Of a stretch of 64,000 nt of DNA, positions 6,592 to 16,083 are shown piece by piece. Every line of letters starts with the position of its first letter. Position 1 is the stretch's first letter. The notes beneath the pieces are model-generated. The model had not been told where the DNA came from. It saw only the letters and a program-made list of their open reading frames with translations, and ran no database searches. The translations under genes were made by a program, and so were the position numbers. This DNA comes from JAHIKV01 sp965195225 (lineage in GTDB: Bacteria > Planctomycetota > Planctomycetia > Pirellulales > Thermoguttaceae): contig CBDAFL010000182.1 in assembly GCA_965195225.1 (NCBI GenBank), forward strand, positions 1-64,000, in the 5' to 3' direction.

Positions 6592-9246
6592 ATGGGTGGC
6601 ATGGCGCTTACACCCATGATGAAGCAGTACGAGGAAGCGAAGCGGGCTTGCCCCGACGCTTTGCTGTTGTTTCGCATGGGCGATTTCTACGAGATGTTTC
6701 ACGACGACGCGCGCACGGCCGCCCGAGTCTTGAACCTCGCCCTGACCAGCCGCGAAAAAGGAGAAAACGCCACGGCGATGGCCGGCTTTCCACACCACCA
6801 GTTGGAAAGCTATTTGGGCAAGCTGATTGGGGCGGGGATGCGGGCGGCCGTTTGCGATCAGGTCGAAGACCCGAAACAGGCCAAGGGGCTGGTGCGCCGC
6901 GAGGTCACCCGGATCGTCACGCCCGGCACCGTAACCGACGACGCCCTGCTCGATCCCCGCGAGAACAACTATCTGGCGTCGGTGGCGTCGGGCGATCCGG
7001 CCGGTTTGGCGTGGGTGGAGCTTTCCACGGGTCGGTTCATGGCGGCCGGATTTCCTGCCCATCAGTTACCCGACCAACTGGCCCGACTCGCCCCGGCCGA
7101 ATGTCTGCTCGGCGAAGACGCCTCGCCGCTGACGCCGGAGTTGGACGAGCGGATGATGGTCACTCGCCGGCCGGATTGGGCCTTTTCCCGTCAAACCGCC
7201 GAACAGACGCTGGCCAAGCACTTCGGCACCGTGGGGCTTGAAGGCTTCGGTTTCTCCGACAACGAGGCCGACCGGCAGGCGATCCGCGCCGCCGGCGCCG
7301 TTCTCGACTATCTGGCCGAGACGCAGAAGAGTTCGCTCGATCATATCGACCGGCTGACGCCGTACCGCGCGTCGAATACGCTGGAGATCGACCAGTCGAG
7401 CCGCCGCAGCCTGGAGATCAGCCGCACAATCCGCGACGGCCGTCGCGAGGGGTCGCTGTTGTGGGTGCTCGACCGAACACGGACGCCGATGGGCGCGCGG
7501 CTGCTGGCCGAATGGGTCGCCAACCCACCCACCGACTTGGCGGCGATCCACGCCCGGCTCGACGCGGTGGAGGAATTGCTCGACAACCCATCGCTCTGCG
7601 CCGAATTGGGCGATTCGCTCCGGCGGATGTACGACGTCGAACGGCTGTTGACCCGCGCAACCACCGGCCGGGCAAGTCCCCGCGACTTGAGCTTCCTCGA
7701 CCGCACACTCAAATCGCTGCCGGCGGTCAAGGCGAAACTCGCCGCGCGGAAAAGCAAGTTGCTGGTCGAACTGGAGGCGGCGATCGACCTGTGCCCCGAG
7801 CTTCGCTCTACGTTGGAGGCAGCGCTGGCCGAGGAATGTCCGCTCACCAGCCGCGACGGCGGTTTCATCCGCGAGGGCTTCAGCGCGGATCTGGATGCCC
7901 TGCGCGAGTTGGCCCACGGCGGCAAACAGTGGATCGCACGATACCAGGCCCAGGAGACCCAACGGACGGGCATATCCAGCTTAAAGGTCGGATTCAATCA
8001 GGTCTTCGGCTACTACATCGAGGTGACAAACTCGTACCGCGACAAGGTTCCGCCCGAGTATATCCGCAAACAGACGATCAAAAACGCCGAACGATACATT
8101 ACGCCCGAGTTAAAGGAGTACGAGGAGAAGGTGCTGACGGCCGACGGGCAGGCCAAGGAGTTGGAGTACAAACTGTTCCAGGACTTGCGCGAGATCGTGG
8201 CCGCGGATCGGCGGCGGTTGCAGGCGACCGCCACGGCGCTGGCCGCAATCGACGTGTTGGCGGGTCTGGCCGAACTTGCCCGAACGCGGAACTACTGCCG
8301 GCCGGAGGTTGTCGAGGAGCCGGTGTTGCGGATCATCGACGGGCGGCATCCGGTGCTGGACGTGGTCGAGCCGGAGGGGAAGTTCGTACCCAACGATACG
8401 TTGGCCGGCGAGTGCGAAACCGCAAGCGGGGAGCAACAGTGCGAAGCCGCAAGCGGCGGCACAATTCTGCTGATAACCGGGCCGAACATGGCCGGCAAAA
8501 GCACGTACATCCGGCAGGTGGCGCTGCTGACGTTGATGGCTCAGATCGGCAGTTTCGTTCCCGCACGCCGGGCGACGATCGGCGTGGCCGACCGGATATT
8601 CGCCCGCGTCGGCGCTAGCGACGAGCTGACCCGCGGCCAAAGCACTTTTATGGTCGAGATGATCGAGACGGCGCGGATTCTGAACGCGGCCACGGCGCGG
8701 AGCCTGGTGATACTCGACGAGATCGGCCGGGGCACCAGCACATACGACGGTATATCGCTGGCCTGGTCGGTGGTCGAATATCTGCACGAGCGGATCGGCT
8801 GCCGTACGCTATTCGCCACGCACTATCACGAATTGACGGACCTGGAGCAATCGTTTCCGGGGGTGAAGAACCTGAACGTGGCGGTGCGCGAGTGGGACGA
8901 CAAGGTGATCTTCCTGCACAAGATCGTCGCCGGCGCGGCCGACAAGAGCTATGGGATACACGTTGCCCGGCTGGCGGGTGTGCCGCGTGAGGTGATCGAG
9001 CGGTCGAAGGACATCTTGGCCCAACTGGAGGAAGAGCACCTGGACTCCGAGGGGCGGGCAAAGATCGCCCGGCGGCCGGACGAGCCAAAACCGACGCGGC
9101 TGCAATTGACGCTGTTCGGCCCGGCCAACCATCCGCTGGTGGACGAGCTGCGCCGGCTCGACCTGAACCATCTCACTCCGATCGAGGCGCTCCAACGGCT
9201 TCAGCAGTGGCAGGCGACGTTGGCCGAAGAGACGAAGAATTGCTGA
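6592..9246 (+). CDS. mutS: DNA mismatch repair protein MutS
   Basis: A protein of 884 residues, in the usual range for MutS. Domain I begins TPMMKQYEEAKR and carries the mismatch-contacting FRMGDFYEMF. The ATPase domain has Walker A GPNMAGKSTYIRQ near residue 630, the Walker B region LVILDEIGRGTSTYDG and the later FATHYHELTDLE. It binds mispaired bases and recruits MutL. A second Met at 6601 is an equally possible start. Just before Walker A (about residues 606-623) lies GECETASGEQQCEAASGG, which is not typical of the family; it comes from two tandem copies of a repeat found elsewhere in intergenic DNA. Confidence 0.95.
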   Translation: MGGMALTPMMKQYEEAKRACPDALLLFRMGDFYEMFHDDARTAARVLNLALTSREKGENATAMAGFPHHQLESYLGKLIGAGMRAAVCDQVEDPKQAKGLVRREVTRIVTPGTVTDDALLDPRENNYLASVASGDPAGLAWVELSTGRFMAAGFPAHQLPDQLARLAPAECLLGEDASPLTPELDERMMVTRRPDWAFSRQTAEQTLAKHFGTVGLEGFGFSDNEADRQAIRAAGAVLDYLAETQKSSLDHIDRLTPYRASNTLEIDQSSRRSLEISRTIRDGRREGSLLWVLDRTRTPMGARLLAEWVANPPTDLAAIHARLDAVEELLDNPSLCAELGDSLRRMYDVERLLTRATTGRASPRDLSFLDRTLKSLPAVKAKLAARKSKLLVELEAAIDLCPELRSTLEAALAEECPLTSRDGGFIREGFSADLDALRELAHGGKQWIARYQAQETQRTGISSLKVGFNQVFGYYIEVTNSYRDKVPPEYIRKQTIKNAERYITPELKEYEEKVLTADGQAKELEYKLFQDLREIVAADRRRLQATATALAAIDVLAGLAELARTRNYCRPEVVEEPVLRIIDGRHPVLDVVEPEGKFVPNDTLAGECETASGEQQCEAASGGTILLITGPNMAGKSTYIRQVALLTLMAQIGSFVPARRATIGVADRIFARVGASDELTRGQSTFMVEMIETARILNAATARSLVILDEIGRGTSTYDGISLAWSVVEYLHERIGCRTLFATHYHELTDLEQSFPGVKNLNVAVREWDDKVIFLHKIVAGAADKSYGIHVARLAGVPREVIERSKDILAQLEEEHLDSEGRAKIARRPDEPKPTRLQLTLFGPANHPLVDELRRLDLNHLTPIEALQRLQQWQATLAEETKNC
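8412..8456. repeat. Tandem repeat copies inside mutS
   Basis: GTGCGAAACCGCAAGCGG at 8412-8429 and GTGCGAAGCCGCAAGCGG at 8439-8456, 27 bases apart, so the reading frame is kept. The same word sits in the intergenic DNA before mutS at 6517. Confidence 0.85.
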
Positions 9247-9378
9247 AAGTAACCCGGGAATTGTTCCATTCAACAAGCTGCTAACCCGCATTTCTCGCCA
9301 GTCGAACACTAGCCCGAAGCGTCATTTGCCGACATGCCGTCCACGCTCCGAAGGCTCAGCATCGGGCAAAAGGCTTTC

Positions 9379-9504
9379 TCAATGCAACTCACCGGCCGGG
9401 GTGGCCGGAAAGTCCTTCAACTCCCAAAAACCATGGTCGCCCTGGCCACATAATGTGCAAAAGTCGAACTGAGAATCATCTGATCTCAGGGCAACATCAG
9501 GGCG
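9379..9504 (-). pseudogene. Short Cys-containing reading frame without a start, possible gene remnant
   Basis: On the minus strand, 41 open codons end in FDFCTLCGQGDHGFWELKDF... and GELH before a TGA. The composition (C-x2-C, GDHGFWELKDFP) looks like real protein, but the frame is preceded by a stop at 9505-9507 and has no ATG, and its first codons overlap the end of the alkylsulfatase gene. It may be the tail of a lost gene or a short zinc-binding peptide with an unusual start. The rest of the 9247-9496 gap shows nothing. Confidence 0.25.
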
Positions 9505-11587
9505 TCACAATGTTGAACCAGAACGGGAAGGTGTCGAGGAGGCCGATAAACTCGCCAAGAGCCTCCTTCCGCCCCGTGATCTCGATGTCGCCCGACTGGA
9601 CCTTCTGCTCGATGGTCGCTTCCTTGAGTTGGATTGCGTCCAGTGTGGCTTTGCTGAGCTTGATCGTAGCATCGGCCTTGTTGTCCTGCCGCCCGTGAGC
9701 GTAGTTCAGCACGCCGTTCTCAACGGTCAGTACGTACTGTTCCTTGAGGTCAGTGAAGTCCACGTTGAGCACGATCTTCTTTCCCTCAGCCTTGGGCCCG
9801 TTGAGCCGCACGGCCAGGTAGTCGAAGAGCATGTGCGGCGACATGGCCCTGATGGTGTCAGGACTCGCTGTGTTGATGCCGCCGGCGGTCGGGACGCCGT
9901 TACGGAGTTCGAATGCGCCCTGGAGATAGACGCTCCGCCAGGGACCGGACTCGGCCTGATACCCCAATTGCTCGAGGGCGTCGGCGCAAAGCTCCCGCGC
10001 CTCCCGGTTATTCGGATCGGCAAAGACCACCTGGTTCATTATCTGGGCAACCCACCGGTACTCGCCACGCGCGAAGTCCTCTCGGGCCTTGGCGATCACT
10101 GCCTTCGCGCCCCCCATGTACTCGACAAACTTCTTCGCGGCGGGCTCGGACGGGAGGGGATCGAGGTTTGCGGGATTGCCGTCATACCACCCCATATACC
10201 TCTGGTAGACGGCTTTCGCGTCGTGTTTCACCGTACCGTAGTAGCCGCGGTTGAACCATTCATTCCCGATTTCCGGGGGCAACTCGATCATCTCCGCAAT
10301 CTCGGTCGAGGTGTACCCGTGGTTGAGCAGACGCACCGATTGGTCGTGGATATACTTGTATGCGTCCCGTTGTTTCTTCATGTAATCAATGAGGACTTCG
10401 TTGCCCCACCTGGGCCAATGATGACTCTGGAAGACGACCTCGGCCTCCTTGCCGTAGAGATCGATCGCCTCGTCAATGTAGCTGGCCCACTTCTTGCCGT
10501 CGCGGACCTGAGCGCCGCGTAGCGTGTATAGGTTGTGCAGCGTCGCACAGCAGTTTTCCGCCATCCACAGCCCCTTGAACTGAGGAAAATATGTGTTCAT
10601 CTCCGTCGGCGCCTCGGCGCCCGGGGTCATCTGGAACACCATTTTCACCCCGTCCACCGTAATCTCCTGACCGGTCTTGGTCACGATGTCGGTTGGCTCG
10701 ATGACGCCCGCGGTGCCCGTGGAGGTCGTCATACCCAAGCCACCGTTCACGCCGCCCTTCTCGCTCCGGGGGAGCAGGGCCCCGTACATGTAGATCGCGC
10801 GGCGGCTCATCGCGTTGCCCGCGGTCACGTTTTCGCTGATGGCGTGCTCCATGAAGTGTTCGGGCGCGATGATCTTCACCTTGCCTGCTTTGACGTCTGC
10901 CTCGTCCACGATTCCGCGAACGCCCCCGTAGTGGTCGACGTGCGAGTGGCTGTAGATAACGGCTAGCACGGGTTTCTTACCCAGATGCTTCGTGACGAGA
11001 TCGTAAGCGGCCTTGGCCGTCTCAGAGCAGATCAGAGGATCAAATACGATCCAACCCTTGTCGCCTTGGATGAAGGTGATGTTCGAGAGGTCGTAACCCC
11101 GGACCTGATAGACGCGATCGGTGACCTTGTAAAGACCGGCGTGCTTGCACAGTTGCGCGTTGCGCCAGAGGCTTGGGTTCACGCTGTCCGGGGCCTTCTT
11201 GTCGTCCGCGATGAAGGCGTAAGACTCCATGTCCCAGACGACGTTGCCCTTGTCATCCTTGATGACAAGAGACTCGGGTCGCCCGATAAAGCCGCGAGTC
11301 GCAAAATCGAAGTCCTGCTTGTCCGCGAAAGGCAGACTTTCCTGAACTTTCGCATTGGCCTGTTTCGTTGCGGCTGTTGCCTCTTTGGACTGAACCGGAT
11401 CCGCGACCGCTGCGTTCTGCTCGTTAGACGATTGCTCGCCCGACAAATCCGCGGAGGCGCCCTGGTTCTGCTCTGCTTCGGCCGGCTTCGGTGGCTGAGT
11501 GTTGCTGCACGCAACGATGCAGCCAAGCGCAAAGCCAATCCCAAGAATGGCGAGGATTCCCGCTCGGGTCGTGTTGGGTCGTGACAT
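9497..11587 (-). CDS. Alkylsulfatase-like metallo-beta-lactamase-fold lipoprotein
   Basis: A protein of 696 residues in the SdsA1/BDS1 alkylsulfatase family, zinc enzymes that cleave sulfate from alkyl chains. The zinc motif is SHSHVDHYGG (HxHxDH). Further family marks are a dimerisation region ending GWYDGNPANLDPLP and a C-terminal SCP2-like lipid-binding domain with ADATIKLSKATLDAI. The start at 11587 is preferred because TAAAGGAAAT lies just upstream and a lipoprotein signal follows (FALGCIVAC, probable lipid Cys near residue 26). A Glu/Ala/Ser-rich linker of about 60 residues leads into the catalytic domain. It should sit on the outer side of a membrane and act on sulfate esters. It ends 252 bases beyond mutS, in convergent orientation. 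Confidence 0.88.
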   Translation of the reverse strand: MSRPNTTRAGILAILGIGFALGCIVACSNTQPPKPAEAEQNQGASADLSGEQSSNEQNAAVADPVQSKEATAATKQANAKVQESLPFADKQDFDFATRGFIGRPESLVIKDDKGNVVWDMESYAFIADDKKAPDSVNPSLWRNAQLCKHAGLYKVTDRVYQVRGYDLSNITFIQGDKGWIVFDPLICSETAKAAYDLVTKHLGKKPVLAVIYSHSHVDHYGGVRGIVDEADVKAGKVKIIAPEHFMEHAISENVTAGNAMSRRAIYMYGALLPRSEKGGVNGGLGMTTSTGTAGVIEPTDIVTKTGQEITVDGVKMVFQMTPGAEAPTEMNTYFPQFKGLWMAENCCATLHNLYTLRGAQVRDGKKWASYIDEAIDLYGKEAEVVFQSHHWPRWGNEVLIDYMKKQRDAYKYIHDQSVRLLNHGYTSTEIAEMIELPPEIGNEWFNRGYYGTVKHDAKAVYQRYMGWYDGNPANLDPLPSEPAAKKFVEYMGGAKAVIAKAREDFARGEYRWVAQIMNQVVFADPNNREARELCADALEQLGYQAESGPWRSVYLQGAFELRNGVPTAGGINTASPDTIRAMSPHMLFDYLAVRLNGPKAEGKKIVLNVDFTDLKEQYVLTVENGVLNYAHGRQDNKADATIKLSKATLDAIQLKEATIEQKVQSGDIEITGRKEALGEFIGLLDTFPFWFNIVTP

Positions 11588-11858
11588 GGTATTTCCTTTA
11601 ATGCCTGTGGGAAGATACGTCTGGCAGTTCGTGACGATTTCGTCACGCCACACCGGCAACCTACTCGCCGACGCTCCTGGTGTCAATTCTCTCGACGACA
11701 AGTTCAGTCTCGATAATCGTTCATTTTCCGCCACATCTCCCTGTCGCCACCGAGGGAGTTTGGGGGGGCAAAGCGTACTTGGAAATGCGGGGAAGTTGCC
11801 CGCTACAGGAAGGAGTCAGTCCTCCTGCGGCCACGACGGCTGGTTTTTCAACGATCCT

Positions 11859-12593
11859 CTAAAACACACCCACCAGGATGTCGTAGGCGGCGTGGCTGCC
11901 GGCGGCGATGCCGAATCCGCGATAGATGAACACTATCGAAAAGAACACGCCCGCGATGGTGCGAAAAAGAAATGTGAACAGCAGGAATGACTCGCCGCTC
12001 GATCCGATGTGATGTGCGGCGGCGAAAATCAGGCTGCTCAACAGCACGGCCGCAATGGTGCTGATGCGCGGTTTCATGCCCGTCTGACGCAATCCCCAGG
12101 CCAGCAGCGAGAGCAGTATCAGTCGGAAGAGCAGTTCCTCGTAGATGCCCGCCCCGATGAATCCCACGGCGTTTTGCAGTTTTGTGTAGAGGATATTGGC
12201 GACCGGGGCGTCGATCGCCGCCAGTACACAATTCTGCAGGAACGGGACCAGGCGGAGGCATAGCCCCAGTAAAATGCTTTCGATGGCCATTGCCGAGACC
12301 ACCCCGGCCGAAATCAGCCAGGGCCGCCTGGAAAGATACTGCCAGCCCAGCAAAATACAAACGGTCAGCATCGGCAGCACGAGGTGCTGGCCGAAGCCGA
12401 ACGTATCCAGCAGCCGTCGCATGAAGGCGTCGGCCCCGTTCTGGACCCCCAGCAGCAGAACACCCGCCTCGTAGACCACCAGCAGCGGCGCGATAAACAC
12501 CAGGCTGGCCAGCGGCTGCCGCGATTCGGTCCAATACCGCTCGGCCATCTGACCCAACGGAACGCGTTCGGTGGAAGTGCCCATCTTCCTCAT
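11859..12593 (-). CDS. CPBP-family intramembrane metalloprotease
   Basis: A polytopic membrane protein of 244 residues. CPBP (CaaX prenyl protease 2-like, Rce1/YdiL) signatures are IYEELLFRLILL (EExxxR) and FAAAHHIG, the second His motif, followed by a hydrophobic C-terminal segment ending AAYDILVGVF. About six to seven hydrophobic helices can be counted. Bacterial members are linked to membrane-protein processing or bacteriocin immunity; the substrate is not deducible here. The start at 12593 begins the first segment that looks like this protein; a Met three codons later is possible. It lies 80 bases downstream of the histidine kinase gene and may be co-transcribed with it. Confidence 0.82.
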   Translation of the reverse strand: MRKMGTSTERVPLGQMAERYWTESRQPLASLVFIAPLLVVYEAGVLLLGVQNGADAFMRRLLDTFGFGQHLVLPMLTVCILLGWQYLSRRPWLISAGVVSAMAIESILLGLCLRLVPFLQNCVLAAIDAPVANILYTKLQNAVGFIGAGIYEELLFRLILLSLLAWGLRQTGMKPRISTIAAVLLSSLIFAAAHHIGSSGESFLLFTFLFRTIAGVFFSIVFIYRGFGIAAGSHAAYDILVGVF

Positions 12594-12673
12594 CTTCGAC
12601 CGGGACGTGCTCGGGGCTTGAGCCGGGGAAACCGCGGCAGCATAATGGGAACTGTCGCCCGAGTTCGGCGGCG

Positions 12674-13423
12674 CTACGCCGGGTTGCCGTCGGCGGGCAG
12701 CCGGGGCAGAACGGGGAGCGCGATGGTGACTTGCGTGCCGCGGCCGGGGGCGCTTTGCAGACTGACCCGACCGCCGTGGCCTTCGATGATCCGCCTCACG
12801 GTGGGCAAACCCAGCCCCGAGCCGCCCCGCTTCGTGGAAAAGAAGGCCTCGAACACCTTGGAGCGAGTCTCTTCGTCCATACCGCCGCCTGTGTCGATCA
12901 GGTCCAAGGCCACGCCATCGGCCGTGCCGTAGGTGCGGACCACGAGTTGCCCGCCGCCGGGCATCGCCTGCTCGGCGTTGAGCACCAGGTTCAACAACAC
13001 GCCGCGGAACGCCTCGCGGTCCAACAGCACGGTGGGCAGATCGCTCGCCAGGAAATCGACGATCTCCACGCCCGCCTCGCTGGCCTGCGGCCGGTAGAAG
13101 TCCAACACCTGGCGGACCTGGACGCCGAGATCGTTCGGCTGAAGGTCCAGGCGGTGGGCCTTGGCGAATTTCAGAAAGTCGTCCAGCAGATCCTGCAACC
13201 GCAGACATTCCTGTTGGACCAGCTCGACTTTTTTTATCGCCCGACGGTCGCGGGCCGAATCGGAGTCGCGGAAGTCCTCGGCCAGCAACTCCATATTCAA
13301 GCGAATCGTGGAGAGCGGGTTTTTTATCTCGTGGACCAACCCGCCGACCAGCCGGGCAACCTTGGCGTACCGATCGGCCAACTGCCGGTTCAGTTCGTCG
13401 TTGTTGGGATTGGATGACGACAT
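12674..13423 (-). CDS. Soluble sensor histidine kinase
   Basis: A protein of 249 residues with only the transmitter core. The dimerisation and phosphoacceptor helix is GGLVHEIKNPLSTIRLNMELL, with His31. The ATPase boxes follow: N-box LLNLVLNAEQAM, G1 DTGGGMD, F-box VFEAFFSTKRGGSGLGL, and G2 with a GRGTQVTI end. There is no membrane segment or recognisable sensor domain; the 25 residues before the H-box are too short. It resembles NtrB-like cytoplasmic kinases. No response regulator is adjacent. The start is the ATG at 13423, just after a GC-rich palindrome. Confidence 0.88.
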   Translation of the reverse strand: MSSSNPNNDELNRQLADRYAKVARLVGGLVHEIKNPLSTIRLNMELLAEDFRDSDSARDRRAIKKVELVQQECLRLQDLLDDFLKFAKAHRLDLQPNDLGVQVRQVLDFYRPQASEAGVEIVDFLASDLPTVLLDREAFRGVLLNLVLNAEQAMPGGGQLVVRTYGTADGVALDLIDTGGGMDEETRSKVFEAFFSTKRGGSGLGLPTVRRIIEGHGGRVSLQSAPGRGTQVTIALPVLPRLPADGNPA

Positions 13424-13431
13424 GGGAGAAA

Positions 13432-13524
13432 CCCGGGATTCGGGACTGGGGACTCGGGGATGCGGGTTCGAGAATGGGGAAATTCTTACACTCCCCAGTC
13501 CCGAACCCCGAATCCCGAACCCCG
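13432..13524. repeat. Inverted repeat built of CCCCAGTCCCGAACC-type words
   Basis: GGGATTCGGGACTGGGGACT near 13436 is mirrored by CCCCAGTCCCGAACCCCGAA near 13493, with further short CCCGAA/CGAACCC words. It fills the gap between pnp and the histidine kinase gene. Confidence 0.75.
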
Positions 13525-13531
13525 CTTCTCT

Positions 13532-15652
13532 CTATCCTCCCTGGTCTCCGTTGCCGTCTTTTTCAGCGGCTGCCGTCTCGACGAGCACCGCCTTGCGGCT
13601 GAGCTTTACCCGGTCCTGGTCGTCGACGGAGATGACCTTGACCTTCATCTCGTCTCCGACCTTGCAGACGTCCATAACGCTGCTGACGTATCCGTCGGCC
13701 AGTTCGCTGATATGGCAGAGTCCGTCTTTCCCCGGAAGGATTTCGATGAACGCGCCAAAATCCTTGACGCTCATCACGCGGCCGTCGTAGATACGACCGA
13801 TCTCGACCGAAGCAGTCAGGGCCTCGACCTTCCTGAGGGCTTCATTGGCCCCTTCCATGTTGCTGCTGGCGATGCACACCGTGCCGTCGTCGTCAACCTC
13901 GATCAAGGCGCCGGTGGTCTCCTGGATGGAGCGGATCATCTTTCCGCCCGGTCCGATCAGCAGTCCGATCTTCTCCGGGTCGATGTGCGTGCGCAACAGC
14001 CGCGGCGCCCAAGGAGAAATCTCCGACCGGGGACACGGGATCGCGCTCAGCATGGTGCGGAGTATCTCGATCCGCGCCTCGCGCGACTGATGCAGCGCGC
14101 CGCGGATGATCTCCTCGCTGATGCCGTCGATCTTCAGGTCCAACTGGATGCCGGTGATGCCGTTCTGGGTGCCGGCCACTTTGAAGTCCATGTCGCCGAA
14201 GTGGTCTTCGTCGCCGAGGATGTCGGTCAGCAGGACGTGGCGGTCAGGCTCTTTAACCAGGCCGATGGAGATGCCGGCAACCGGGTTGCTGATCGGCACG
14301 CCGGCCGCCATAAGCCCCAACGTAGCCCCGCACACACTGGCCATCGAACTGGAGCCGTTGCTCTCCAAGATGTCGGAGATGATGCGGATGGTGTAGGGGA
14401 AAGTGTCGGGGTCGGGCAGAACCGGCTTGACGCTCCGCTCGGCCAGCGCCCCGTGGCCGATCTCGCGCCGGCCCGGACCACGGATCGGCCGCACCTCGCC
14501 CACCGAGAACGACGGGAAGTAGTAGTGGAGCATGAACTTCTGCGTGTACTCCTCGACCAGGCCATCGACCCGCTGCTCGTCACGACCGGTTCCCAGGGTG
14601 ATCGTCATCAGCGACTGCGTCTCGCCCCGCTGAAACAGGGCCGAGCCATGCACTCGCGGCAACAGGTCCACCTTGCAGGTGATCGGCCGGAGGGTATTGT
14701 GGTCGCGGCCGTCGAAGCGGACGCCGGAGAGTATCTGGTCGCGGGTAACGCGGCTTTCCAACCGCTCCCACGCCGACGCGAACGCCCCGGCGGTAATCGC
14801 ATTCTCGGCCTGCGGATCGGGAATGATCTCGGCGATGGCCTCCGCTTTCAACGTTTTGCAGGCTTCCGAGCGGGCCAGTTTTTCGGCGGTCTTCTTAGCC
14901 GCGAGGAAGGCGTCATAGTATTTCCCTCGCAGAACGTCGAACAGCCCGTCGTCCGCAGGCGTCTCGTATTCCTTCTTCACGATACCCGCCTTCTCGGCCA
15001 ATTCTTCCTGCATCTCACAAATTTGCCGGATGACGTCGTGGGCGGTGGTAATGGCCTCGATCATGCGGTCCTCGGGCATCTCGCGGGCGAAACCCTCGAT
15101 CATCAAGATCGATTCGCGGCTGCCGGAGATGATCATGTCCAGTTCGCTTTCCTCCAACTGGTCGTGGGTGGGAAAGGGGACGAACTGGCCGTCGATGCAG
15201 CCGATGCGGACCGAGGCGATCGGGCCTTGGAACGGCAGCGGCGATATCCTCAGCGCCGCCGAGGCCCCGTTCATCGCCAGCACGTCGCCGTCGTTCTGCC
15301 GGTCGCTGGCCAGCACGGACGCCTGCACTTGGATCTCGTCGCGGAAGCCGTTGGGCCAGAGCGGACGGATGGGGCGATCTATCAGCCGTGCGGTCAGGGT
15401 TTCCTTGGTGGTGGGCCGTCCCTCGCGCTTGAGAAAACCGCCGGGAAACTTGCCCGCCGACGCTACACGTTCACGGTAGTCGCAGGTCAGCGGAAAGAAA
15501 TCCACCGGTCGGGGACCACCCGCGGCCGCGGCCACCAACACAACCGTATCGCCGTACTGGACCAGGCAACTGCCGGCGGCCTGTTTGGCCAACTCGCCGG
15601 TTTCGATGGATAAAATGGACGCTCCGATTTTTCGTTCTACACGTACTTTCAA
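13532..15652 (-). CDS. pnp: Polyribonucleotide nucleotidyltransferase (PNPase)
   Basis: A protein of 706 residues, the usual PNPase length. Two RNase PH-like domains are separated by a helical domain; the second shows GRDHNTLRPITCKVDLLPRVHGSALFQRGETQ. A KH domain follows (IGLLIGPGGKMIRSIQETTG), then an S1 domain starting IGRIYDGRVMSVKDFGAFIEI. It degrades RNA 3' to 5' by phosphorolysis. The start codon is TTG: the frame has an in-frame TAG four codons upstream, and AGGAAA lies at normal distance from the TTG. It is downstream of rpsO in the same orientation, the classical rpsO-pnp arrangement. Confidence 0.96.
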   Translation of the reverse strand: MKVRVERKIGASILSIETGELAKQAAGSCLVQYGDTVVLVAAAAGGPRPVDFFPLTCDYRERVASAGKFPGGFLKREGRPTTKETLTARLIDRPIRPLWPNGFRDEIQVQASVLASDRQNDGDVLAMNGASAALRISPLPFQGPIASVRIGCIDGQFVPFPTHDQLEESELDMIISGSRESILMIEGFAREMPEDRMIEAITTAHDVIRQICEMQEELAEKAGIVKKEYETPADDGLFDVLRGKYYDAFLAAKKTAEKLARSEACKTLKAEAIAEIIPDPQAENAITAGAFASAWERLESRVTRDQILSGVRFDGRDHNTLRPITCKVDLLPRVHGSALFQRGETQSLMTITLGTGRDEQRVDGLVEEYTQKFMLHYYFPSFSVGEVRPIRGPGRREIGHGALAERSVKPVLPDPDTFPYTIRIISDILESNGSSSMASVCGATLGLMAAGVPISNPVAGISIGLVKEPDRHVLLTDILGDEDHFGDMDFKVAGTQNGITGIQLDLKIDGISEEIIRGALHQSREARIEILRTMLSAIPCPRSEISPWAPRLLRTHIDPEKIGLLIGPGGKMIRSIQETTGALIEVDDDGTVCIASSNMEGANEALRKVEALTASVEIGRIYDGRVMSVKDFGAFIEILPGKDGLCHISELADGYVSSVMDVCKVGDEMKVKVISVDDQDRVKLSRKAVLVETAAAEKDGNGDQGG

Positions 15653-15711
15653 TTTATTTTCCTACCTTCATCTGAATTTGAGTCTTAGACGCGGCATGGA
15701 TGGAAGCGGCT

Positions 15712-15768
15712 GTAGGACAGGTTGTCAACCTGCCCGAACAAGGGGGACAGGTTGTCAACCTGTCCTAC
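15712..15768. repeat. Palindromic repeat, GTAGGACAGGTTG family
   Basis: GTAGGACAGGTTGTCAACCT and its mirror AGGTTGTCAACCTGTCCTAC flank a short spacer between rpsO and pnp. A second copy occurs at 33511-33568. In a transcript it could fold in the rpsO-pnp intercistronic region, where RNase III sites control pnp in other bacteria; that function is only a possibility here. Confidence 0.85.
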
Positions 15769-15813
15769 GCGCTGCATCCGCCAGCCGCCATGGTGTGAGA
15801 AGGCCGCCTTCGG

Positions 15814-16083
15814 CTACTTGCGGATGCCGAGACGGCGAATGATGTCGAGGTAACGCTGTGGATCGACCTTTTTCAGGTAATCCAACAGCCGCCGCCGGCG
15901 ACCGACCAACATCAGCAAGCCTCGCCGGCAGGCGAAATCCCGCTTGTGACCCTGCAAATGCTCGGTCAGTCCGTTGATCCGCGACGTCAGAATGGCGATT
16001 TGGACTTCCGGGGATCCGGTATCGTTCGCACTCCGCTGATACTCATCGATCAGCCCGGTCTTCCGCTCTTTCGTAATAGTCAT
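15814..16083 (-). CDS. rpsO: Ribosomal protein uS15
   Basis: 89 residues, exactly the usual S15 length. Recognisable blocks are KTGLIDEYQRSANDTGSPEVQ, the helix LTSRINGLTEHLQGHKRDF and the basic GLLMLVGRRRRLLDYLKKVD. It binds 16S rRNA in the platform of the small subunit. It lies upstream of pnp on the same strand. Confidence 0.97.
   Translation of the reverse strand: MTITKERKTGLIDEYQRSANDTGSPEVQIAILTSRINGLTEHLQGHKRDFACRRGLLMLVGRRRRLLDYLKKVDPQRYLDIIRRLGIRK

Noticed and set aside
13460..15613. A very long open frame on the plus strand opposite pnp
   Set aside because: It is the antisense shadow of a clear PNPase gene in GC-rich DNA; its residues are low-complexity Arg/Gly/Asp/His and match no family.
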